Source: an uncultured Eubacteriales bacterium
GTDB lineage: Bacteria > Bacillota > Clostridia > Oscillospirales > Acutalibacteraceae
Direction: 5' to 3'
NCBI GenBank assembly: GCA_900321515.1
Contig: ONWI01000116.1
Span: forward strand, 1 to 12,752
Length of the DNA stretch: 12,752 bases
Each line of letters starts with the position of its first letter. The stretch's first letter is position 1. Shown here one piece after another: positions 7,200 to 12,752 of the stretch. The position numbers and the translations under genes are program-made. Below the pieces are notes generated by a model, which had not been told where the DNA came from, did no database searches, and worked only from the letters and a program-made list of their open reading frames with translations.

Positions 7200-8198
7200 T
7201 TACTTCATCAGCGACTGCTTGATGCTGAAATATCCCACCGTGAGCAGCGTCATCTGATGCTTGACTATCGTGTATTCAAACCGCCGGTAAAAACTCAGCT
7301 TGTCTGTGGGAACATGCGCCACAATGTCTTTCACCACCGGCGTGCGCAGAAGCTCTCCGGTCAGACGGCGCCTCTCCCCGCCCCTGACGCTCGACACAAG
7401 CGAGCGTATGATAGTCAGCATCGAGAAAAACTGATAGAGACACATGGTTTCGCTGTACTTGCTCCGCGCCGGGTCCGCTGTGTATTCCGTGCAGTATCTC
7501 CACAGGATAGCAAGACAGTCCATCCTCTTTTTCAGATGGAAGGTCCGCATCGCGCCTGCCGGATTCTGAAGATATTGTAACACCGGTATGTTGCTGAGCC
7601 TCACCGTACTGATATATTTGCAGTACTCCATGACGAATATGTAGTCCTCGCCTACCGCTACTCCAGACGGAAACGACACTTTGTGCTGCCTGACAATATC
7701 CGCCCGGAAGAGCTTGCCCCAGCAGGTGTGCAGTAACGGCGTGCCAAGCAGTGTCTCCATAAACCGGCTGTCGTCCGCGCTGCCGTCAACTTCTTCCGGA
7801 AAAGGCTCCTCCGCCAGTTTTCCGTCCGTAAAAAGGGAGTAATAGCTGAACGCCACAAAGTCTGTCCCTTTTTCGGCGCTGGTTATTACCGTTTTCCATT
7901 GGTCGGAAATGAACCGGTCGTCCGCGTCCATAAACATCAGGTATTTCCCGACGGCTTGTGCCATTCCGGCATTCCTTGCCTGGGCTACGCCTTTGTTCTC
8001 CTGATGAATCACCTTAACGCATTCGCTGCGCGCGGCTATCCTCTCCGACAGTTCCCCGGAGCCGTCGGTGCTTCCATCGTCTACCAATATGACCTCCACG
8101 CTGCCGGCATATTCCCCCGGAAGCGCTGTCAGGGAATCTACGCTCTCTTCGAGTGTCGCCGCAGCCTGATATACCGGGACAATCACACTTATCAACAT
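7200..8198 (-). CDS. GT2 family glycosyltransferase
   Basis: 332 aa. GT-A landmarks: SVIVPVYQ (4-11), DDGSTDGS (40-47), GVAQARN (70-76), MDADD (90-94) and VGED (182-185). The C-terminal third has an unusual run of hydrophobic and basic residues (FFSMLTIIRSLVSSVRGGERRR) that may contact membrane. It is a cytoplasmic enzyme expected to add one sugar to the lipid-linked repeat unit; donor not predictable. ATG start with AGGA about 10 nt upstream. It lies 24 nt after the upstream GT2 gene and 45 nt before the polymerase. Confidence 0.88.
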   Translation of the reverse strand: MLISVIVPVYQAAATLEESVDSLTALPGEYAGSVEVILVDDGSTDGSGELSERIAARSECVKVIHQENKGVAQARNAGMAQAVGKYLMFMDADDRFISDQWKTVITSAEKGTDFVAFSYYSLFTDGKLAEEPFPEEVDGSADDSRFMETLLGTPLLHTCWGKLFRADIVRQHKVSFPSGVAVGEDYIFVMEYCKYISTVRLSNIPVLQYLQNPAGAMRTFHLKKRMDCLAILWRYCTEYTADPARSKYSETMCLYQFFSMLTIIRSLVSSVRGGERRRLTGELLRTPVVKDIVAHVPTDKLSFYRRFEYTIVKHQMTLLTVGYFSIKQSLMK

Positions 8199-8222
8199 GA
8201 TCTGTAAATCCTTTTTTGTTAT

Positions 8223-9203
8223 TTAATATTTTGATTTATATTTTATTTCAGACGCAGCCGAGAAAAGCCTCACATATAATAGGTAGGATGCATGCGTCAT
8301 GGTCTTCATATACAGATTTTTCTTGCCTTTGGCTTCCTTCAATCGGGGATTGTTCTTCCAATCCGGGAAAAGCTGCCTGAGATTGTCCCAATTCTTCTCA
8401 GCTACCCATTTTCTTTCTTCCTTGCCCTCAATGTCCGCGATTCGCTTGACGGTATTGCAAAGCGAAATCCTTGTGGCAAGGTATTCTATGTCGTGCTTGT
8501 AATCGTCGTAAAAGCCCTTCTCTTTGTAATACTCCACAAGATGCTCGAACACATGGAAAATGTCAAGTATCTTCCTTGTGGGCCGGTTCATTATGGATTC
8601 GCTGCGGAAAACATAATGTATGCCCGCTTCTTTGATATAGGACATCTTTCTTATGAAGGGAACGAGCTTGACAAAAAATTCAACGTCCTCGTGGATCATT
8701 CCCACGCTGAACTTCACTCCGCTGGCAAACAGCCAGTCCCTGTTGTATATCTTGTTCCACACAACAGAACGGCCGACGCGGATCATCTCGTGCTTGTCGG
8801 TTATCTCGGCGCCTATCTCCACATCGTAGCTGTCCGGATAGTTGTGATAAAGATTGCATTCCACAATGTCGCTGACCTCTTCTCTAGCTTTTGCCAGCAT
8901 TGTTTCATACATATCCGGCTCTACATAGTCGTCTCCGTCCACAAATCCTATGTATTCCCCGCGCGCGTACTGCATCCCGTAGTTGCGCGCGTCTGAAAGT
9001 CCTCCGTTGGCTTTGGATACGCCTACTATGCGTGAATCACGGGCGGCGTATTCGTCTATCACCCGCTGCGATTCATCCGGTGAACCGTCGTTGACCACTA
9101 TTATTTCGATGTTTTTGTATGTCTGAGCCAAAAGGCTGTCAAGGCATTTCGGCAAATATTCCTGCACATTGTACACAGGGACAATTACACTTAAATCCAC
9201 CAT
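8223..9203 (-). CDS. GT2 family glycosyltransferase
   Basis: 326 aa. Landmarks: SVIVPVYN (5-12), NDGSPDES (38-45, the common NDGSPD variant of DDGSTD), GGLSDARN (67-74), VDGDD (88-92) and the HED acceptor-site motif (171-173). The C-terminal part is basic (KGKKNLYMK, ending KYKSKY), as in other capsule-locus GT2 proteins. It is the first GT2 transcribed after the Alg13/Alg14-like pair, so it may add the third sugar of the unit, but gene order is only a weak guide. The ATG start has a poor SD (AGGATGG at long spacing), so translation may be modest. The gap to the upstream Alg13-like gene is 58 nt. Confidence 0.88.
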   Translation of the reverse strand: MVDLSVIVPVYNVQEYLPKCLDSLLAQTYKNIEIIVVNDGSPDESQRVIDEYAARDSRIVGVSKANGGLSDARNYGMQYARGEYIGFVDGDDYVEPDMYETMLAKAREEVSDIVECNLYHNYPDSYDVEIGAEITDKHEMIRVGRSVVWNKIYNRDWLFASGVKFSVGMIHEDVEFFVKLVPFIRKMSYIKEAGIHYVFRSESIMNRPTRKILDIFHVFEHLVEYYKEKGFYDDYKHDIEYLATRISLCNTVKRIADIEGKEERKWVAEKNWDNLRQLFPDWKNNPRLKEAKGKKNLYMKTMTHASYLLYVRLFSAASEIKYKSKY

Positions 9204-9261
9204 ATTACCAACCCATCCTGACCTTTTTATTTATATGGCATATGCCGCCACAGTGCGCGCT

Positions 9262-9753
9262 TTATTTTGGCTTGACCTCATTTTCGAGGAAATTCCGGAT
9301 TGTTCTGACATGTTTTCTCTTGCAGGAGACAAAGGTCTTGTACTTCTTTTTTCTCGCGAGTTCAATTTTATCCGCCAGCGAATCGTTCTCCCCGCAGCAC
9401 ACCACCAGTCCCGCGTCCTCGAACGACTGGGCTATCTCGATCTGATGATCGTCAACATGCTCGCCGAACTTCGCCAGCCTCGGGTACACAACCACATGCT
9501 TTCTCTTTTTGATGGCGTCCACGATGGTTCCCACGCCGCTGTGCGTGATTATCAGGTCGCTCTCGTTGACTTTGGTTTCAAAATCCTCGGGGTTCATATA
9601 ATCGGTAAATTCATAATGCTCGGGGCTGTAGTCCGAAGCCCCGATCTGAGCATATACCGGCTCATTGATCACACCTTGCTCCACAAGCGCGTCAACTTCT
9701 TTCAGAAGCCGGTCCAATGGGAATTTCTGGGTTCCGACCGATACAAAAATCAT
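9262..9753 (-). CDS. Alg13-like glycosyltransferase subunit (GT28 C-terminal type, EpsF/Cps14G family)
   Basis: 163 aa, the usual length for the bacterial half-enzyme. It is the nucleotide-sugar-binding catalytic half of a two-protein transferase. Seen: FVSVGTQKFPLDRLL (3-17), DLIITHSGVGTIVDAI (66-81) with the glycine-rich donor loop, and YPRLAKFGEHVDDHQ (90-104), which corresponds to the donor-contact segment of GT28. In streptococcal capsule and EPS loci, paired proteins of this type add beta-1,4-Gal to the lipid-linked first Glc; the same sugar here is only a guess. It follows the Alg14-like gene with a 91-nt gap, the partner it needs. ATG start at 9753. Confidence 0.9.
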   Translation of the reverse strand: MIFVSVGTQKFPLDRLLKEVDALVEQGVINEPVYAQIGASDYSPEHYEFTDYMNPEDFETKVNESDLIITHSGVGTIVDAIKKRKHVVVYPRLAKFGEHVDDHQIEIAQSFEDAGLVVCCGENDSLADKIELARKKKYKTFVSCKRKHVRTIRNFLENEVKPK

Positions 9754-9844
9754 CTATACATCACCTTGACTTTCATTTGAAATGCTTTGCAGCGCCTAAG
9801 CTACTATCCGGAACATGACCCCATGAATTCCGCATAGTGCCCAA

Positions 9845-10300
9845 TCAGAAGATACACCCGCAATACACGGCTTTGGGGTATATATCAAGCAGATATTCCG
9901 ATTGGACTATGAACAGATCCGCCACGTTGTACATCAGCTTGCCCGTAAGGGAGCCTGTGTTGAAGCGCGCAAATGATTCAATATATACTACCTTCCTGTG
10001 AAACATCTTCGCTATGCAGCAGATAGGATAGCAGATCAACGCGCCTGTGGTTATGATGCAGTCCGGTTTCTCTTTCAGAAACAGCTTGAGCGATTTGAAC
10101 CACAATGCCACGAATTTGGGCAGAAACAATACTTCTTTCCGATTTTGCTTGGATACATGATAAACCCTCGAGCAAATATGCGCTTCATCAAAATCGTTTT
10201 GTTCCGTAATCAGAAACGAGTCGTATTCTTCAGATATTTCCTTCAGCTGATTTATCTCCGCCAAATGTCCGCCCGAAGAGGCGATAAAACACAATTTCAC
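9845..10300 (-). CDS. Alg14-like glycosyltransferase subunit (EpsE/Cps14F family)
   Basis: 151 aa, normal length for the family. It is the membrane-associated partner that recruits the Alg13-like subunit to the lipid-linked acceptor. Seen: FIASSGGHLAEI (5-16), the hydrophobic stretches 57-75 and 81-98 around IITTGALICYP, YIESFARFNTGSLTGK (106-121), and the C-terminal YPKAVYCGCIF, which is the usual family ending. The start is GTG, supported by GGAGG at 10309-10313 with 8-nt spacing. It lies 42 nt after the short GH5 gene and is the first transferase in the operon, consistent with an early step (second sugar) in repeat-unit assembly. Confidence 0.9.
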   Translation of the reverse strand: MKLCFIASSGGHLAEINQLKEISEEYDSFLITEQNDFDEAHICSRVYHVSKQNRKEVLFLPKFVALWFKSLKLFLKEKPDCIITTGALICYPICCIAKMFHRKVVYIESFARFNTGSLTGKLMYNVADLFIVQSEYLLDIYPKAVYCGCIF

Positions 10301-10342
10301 GAAAGAAGCCTCCTTTTTTTAGGTTAGCCTGTCATTTTGCTT

Positions 10343-11494
10343 TCATTTGTCTGATCCGCTCACGATGGCATCGATCATTGCCTTGTCATACCACTGGCAT
10401 TTCGATCTGTCAAGCATCGCGTAATTGTTGATGCTCTGCGCATCCGGGAAGCTCCCTCCGTCGTCCCAGCAGAAGCAGCCCATTACCCCTAACTTCCGGC
10501 ATTTTGTCACAAAGGACTTCATGTAGAGCCTGCGTTCGGTTGCCGAACCGCTGTTGGACGGATTGCCTTTGATGCCGAATTCACCAATGATTACATTGAT
10601 ATTGTTATCAATAAACCTGGCTTTTACACGCTTGAACATATCGTCTGTGGAATTTTTGCTGCTGTAATAATAATGTACGCCCGCTATCAGCCTGTTGTCC
10701 GCCTTATCTTCCGGCATGACAAACATCGCCAGCGCATTAACGTCTGTTGACGCGGCATAGGTATTGATGATCAGGTAACGGCTGCTGTTGCTGCCGCCCG
10801 CCGCTCTCACCGTCTCCACAAATGTCCGGTTCAGCTCGTTGACGGCTAAATAGTCGTTATAAGATGCGTCTGTCCACTGATTCTTGGTGTTGAGCAGCTC
10901 ATTCAGACCCTCGAATATCAGTTTGTCATCATAGTCCCTGAACCGCTCCGCAATCTGCTTCCAGAGTGAAGCCACGCCTTCCTTTGTCTCTTCCAGTCGG
11001 GAGGAATCGGCTTTTATCCACGCGGTTTCACCTGTATCATGATGGACATTGAGGATGCATATCATGTTATTGTCCAGGACGTAATTGACCACTTCTTCTA
11101 CCCTGTCAAACCACTTCTCGTCCACTTTGCCGTTATCGTCAAGGTGATCGTACCATGTGACCGGGACCCTCACGGCATTAAAGCCGGATTGCTTTACAGT
11201 GCTTATCATGCTTTCGGTGGTCACGGGATTGCCCCACGCCGTCTCATAGAACGATACGCTCTCTCCGCGTCTGTATGCTATGCTGTCAAGTGAATTGCCT
11301 AAACACCAGCCTACCATCATACTCTCTCTGCCGTTCTTCGCCTGATCGTTTCCTAAATATTCATCAAGGGAAGAACTGCCTGATCTGAGCAGATTCGCCC
11401 CTATGCATACGGCGATGATTATCGTCAGGACAGCCAGGGCGGCGAAGATCGCTGCCAGCTTCAATGATGAATTACCTGTAAATAGCTTTTTCAT
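10343..11494 (-). CDS. Membrane-anchored GH5 endoglycanase, first gene of the operon
   Basis: 383 aa from ATG at 11494; a longer reading frame to 11521 exists, but GGAAAGGGAA just before 11494 favours the shorter start. One hydrophobic segment (about 11-34) follows a basic end; its AVC does not make a proper lipobox, so it is probably a signal anchor. The GH5 domain fills about 45-380: VGWCLGNSLD (61-70), ETAWGNPVTT (84-93), Arg109, His151-His152, acid/base Glu199 in EGLNEL, His274, nucleophile Glu305 in IGEFG, Trp343. It closely parallels the catalytic domain of the GH5 gene at the other end of the operon but has no linker or C-terminal modules. It probably cuts a beta-1,4-linked polysaccharide on the outer membrane face; the polymer made by this operon is a candidate substrate. 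Confidence 0.88.
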   Translation of the reverse strand: MKKLFTGNSSLKLAAIFAALAVLTIIIAVCIGANLLRSGSSSLDEYLGNDQAKNGRESMMVGWCLGNSLDSIAYRRGESVSFYETAWGNPVTTESMISTVKQSGFNAVRVPVTWYDHLDDNGKVDEKWFDRVEEVVNYVLDNNMICILNVHHDTGETAWIKADSSRLEETKEGVASLWKQIAERFRDYDDKLIFEGLNELLNTKNQWTDASYNDYLAVNELNRTFVETVRAAGGSNSSRYLIINTYAASTDVNALAMFVMPEDKADNRLIAGVHYYYSSKNSTDDMFKRVKARFIDNNINVIIGEFGIKGNPSNSGSATERRLYMKSFVTKCRKLGVMGCFCWDDGGSFPDAQSINNYAMLDRSKCQWYDKAMIDAIVSGSDK

Positions 11495-11668
11495 AAATGT
11501 TCCCTTTCCGGCACTACACATAAAAATACGCCCATGGCTCTCATGAAAAGCCTGTTTTTATTTCTATGTACTTCATGCTCACTGTCAGATGAAACCCCAT
11601 CGCACATCATCATCTCAACTGAATTCTTTGGCTGAACCCAGTATAATTGAGAATTTTTTCTTCTGAAA

Positions 11669-11697
11669 ATTATACCAAATTTTTGTCCTAAAGTCAA
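11669..11697 (-). promoter_or_regulatory. SigA-type promoter of the polysaccharide operon
   Basis: On the minus strand, -35 TTGACT (11697-11692), a 17-nt spacer and -10 TATAAT (11674-11669) make a near-consensus vegetative promoter. Transcription would start near 11662, leaving a 5' leader of about 165 nt before the GH5 ATG at 11494. The leader has a possible weak stem (TCTCAA / TTGAGA) but no riboswitch that I recognise. Confidence 0.75.
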
Positions 11698-12052
11698 TAG
11701 CTGTGCAGGATTTTCTTGAAATGATGAATAGTATGTTGTCTTAATATTCTTTCTCTTTATTCATATGTTTGATTTTGCCCACGCTTTTTAGTCGACGGAG
11801 CTGCCTTCATATTATATTATAATAAATATACATCTCTTTTTCAAGTTATTCAAACGCTTTTTTCCGCCTTCTGCCGTTTTTCTGCGATTCAACCAAACTC
11901 AACAAAGACTGTCGGCAGGATATGTATTATTTATCATTTTTCTTCTCCTGAATTGCCGTTGTATTTTTGTAATATTTTTTTTTATAACTAATTGTAAATT
12001 AGTACATTTAAAACAAAGATTAATTATATAAAAAATATACCGTCAAACCTTA
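11698..12052. other. AT-rich intergenic region between divergent transcription units
   Basis: No reading frame with a convincing start was found on either strand. The stretch is AT-rich, with T-runs around 11972-11983. It holds one short inverted repeat, CTGCCG (11871-11876) with CGGCAG (11913-11918), separated by 36 nt, which could be an operator or stem but is within chance expectation. The AT-rich part just left of 12053 could act as an UP element for the plus-strand promoter. Confidence 0.5.
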
Positions 12053-12081
12053 TTGATTTTTCTCGTTAACAATGATAAAAT
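12053..12081 (+). promoter_or_regulatory. Probable SigA-type promoter of the divergent gene(s)
   Basis: -35 TTGATT (12053-12058), 17-nt spacer, -10 TAAAAT (12076-12081). The transcript would start near 12088, which leaves about 158 nt before the ATG at 12246. The predicted start falls on top of the SD of the 51-codon ORF at 12094, so if this is the only promoter that ORF would be read with little or no leader. Confidence 0.55.
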
Positions 12082-12093
12082 GAGAGGTGATTG

Positions 12094-12249
12094 ATGCCTG
12101 ATCGATTCTGTTATTTTTGTATTGAAAAAAATAACACTGTCCTCGCATACCCGGTCCCCGCACTCCCGGGCCGGTCTTATGAGCCTGTTCAGAATACGAT
12201 TTGCAACATTTTTCAAATTAATCATTTTGGGGGTATGGTCGCAATATGA
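12094..12249 (+). CDS. Possible small protein (51 aa) overlapping the next start by ATGA
   Basis: ATG at 12094 is preceded by AGAGGTG (12083-12089) at 4-nt spacing and is open for 51 codons. The product starts MPDRFCYFCIEKNN and contains a CYFC pair and a Pro-rich middle (AYPVPALPG). Its TGA overlaps the ATG of the downstream gene (ATGA, 12246-12249), a classic translational-coupling arrangement, and the downstream ATG itself has only a distant GGGGG. I do not recognise the protein. Against it: the best promoter would start transcription inside its SD, and the same DNA can fold into hairpins, so the frame might be incidental within a leader RNA. Confidence 0.4.
   Translation: MPDRFCYFCIEKNNTVLAYPVPALPGRSYEPVQNTICNIFQINHFGGMVAI
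12110..12177 (+). other. Two stem-loops in the leader of the divergent gene
   Basis: GTTATTTTT (12110-12118) pairs perfectly with AAAAATAAC (12127-12135) across an 8-nt loop. A GC-rich segment follows, with CCCGG near 12150 able to pair with CCGGG near 12167. The pair could be a leader control element, or simply lie within the small ORF. There is no U-tract after the GC stem, so it is not an ordinary terminator. Confidence 0.4.
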
Positions 12250-12752
12250 GCGAGTCAAAAAGCAATGAACACATAATCGAGAACGATTCCGTTCGCAGCA
12301 ACTCTGTCGGTTTTCCGTTCTCCCCAGGCAGCCCCGCCTCGCAGAACCGCTTCGGCAGCACCGGCGAAAGCCCTGCTTCCCGGGACGGAAATTCCGCTGA
12401 TGATGACAACCTCGATAATCTGAATGACGCCGAATGGCTCAACAAGGTCCTCGAGAAAATCCTGAAAAATCAAGGCGCCGGCAAACAGGAGTCAAATTCC
12501 AATTCCGCCGTTATTCCGGATGATTTCACTCCCTCTTCCCGCGGGGACAATCAGAATGCCTCCTACTTTCAAAATAAACATGGTTACCATGACGAACTCC
12601 CCCTCGACTATGAACCGTTGATACATAACAATGACAGCGTATTGTCACAGAATATTCCCGATGATTTTCCGCCTCCGGAGGATTTGACAGACAGTTTCAT
12701 TCCGCCTGAGCCCCTCGAAGAAATTGAGGAATTTTCAAGTGAGCCAGAGCCT
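12246..12752 (+). CDS. Acidic, Pro/Ser/Asn-rich low-complexity protein, N-terminal part (cut by window end)
   Basis: The frame is open from ATG at 12246 to the last base, giving 169 residues with no stop. It begins MSESKSNEHIIEND and is rich in Ser, Asn, Asp, Glu and Pro. There is a short helical-looking stretch (AEWLNKVLEKILKN, about residues 62-75) and the motif IPDDF appears twice (about 90 and 138). It ends in an acidic PPEPLEEIEEF run. No signal peptide or membrane segment is seen in this part. It looks like a long disordered N-terminal arm of a larger protein. Divergence from a polysaccharide operon could suit a cell-envelope protein with a cytoplasmic disordered arm, such as LytR-CpsA-Psr or a chain-length/regulatory protein, but nothing visible proves that. 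Codon use is normal for the window. I do not recognise the family. Confidence 0.75.
   Translation, partial: MSESKSNEHIIENDSVRSNSVGFPFSPGSPASQNRFGSTGESPASRDGNSADDDNLDNLNDAEWLNKVLEKILKNQGAGKQESNSNSAVIPDDFTPSSRGDNQNASYFQNKHGYHDELPLDYEPLIHNNDSVLSQNIPDDFPPPEDLTDSFIPPEPLEEIEEFSSEPEP

Noticed and set aside
11642..11647. Plus-strand TATAAT near 11642
   Set aside because: There is no -35 hexamer at 16-18 nt upstream, and it would direct transcription away from any nearby plus-strand start for about 600 nt.
12043..12473. Minus-strand open frames at the right edge
   Set aside because: They are opposite the plus-strand small ORF and the acidic protein, have no SD or recognisable motif, and are rich in Ser/Arg as expected for shadows.

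Overview
The window looks like chromosomal DNA of an anaerobic, plant-fibre-associated Firmicute of the Ruminococcus / Oscillospiraceae type. This is an inference from three things: GH5 glycanases with the GWNLGN / ETAWGNP style of clostridial endoglucanases, an extremely Thr-rich linker of the ruminococcal kind, and at the left edge a GAGGGAG / GTCAGC-GAA-GCTGAC palindromic sequence of a type I remember as highly repeated in that family. No species can be named from the sequence alone. I see no tRNA, rRNA, CRISPR array or transposase.

Layout. Bases 1-242 are non-coding and hold the palindromic repeat (1-62) and a separate 17-bp perfect inverted repeat (113-129 / 215-231). From 11494 down to 243 runs one long minus-strand operon of ten genes, read right to left. 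The order is a short membrane-anchored GH5 glycanase, an Alg14-like and an Alg13-like half of a two-protein glycosyltransferase, two GT2 glycosyltransferases, a Wzy-type polymerase, two more GT2 glycosyltransferases, a GT14 'Branch' transferase, and a large GH5 glycanase with a Thr-rich linker and two tandem concanavalin-like modules. Gaps inside the operon are 22-91 nt, with one 4-nt overlap (TTGA, polymerase to GT2). A well-formed minus-strand promoter (TTGACT, 17 nt, TATAAT) lies about 170 nt upstream of the first gene. Bases 11698-12052 are AT-rich and empty. To the right is a divergent plus-strand promoter, a 51-codon small ORF, and, overlapping it by ATGA, the start of a Pro-, Asp/Glu- and Ser-rich protein that runs off the window.

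How the genes may work together (inference). The Alg13/Alg14 pair and the GT2/GT14 enzymes would build an oligosaccharide repeat unit on a lipid carrier at the inner face of the membrane. The Wzy protein would polymerise it outside. The two membrane-anchored GH5 enzymes that bracket the operon would cut, edit or release the polymer. The operon lacks an initiating sugar-phosphate transferase, a Wzx flippase, chain-length regulators and sugar-nucleotide synthesis genes, so these must be encoded elsewhere. The most interesting points are a Wzy-dependent polysaccharide operon bracketed by two related GH5 enzymes, the duplicated C-terminal module on one of them, and the unannotated small ORF coupled to the divergent gene.
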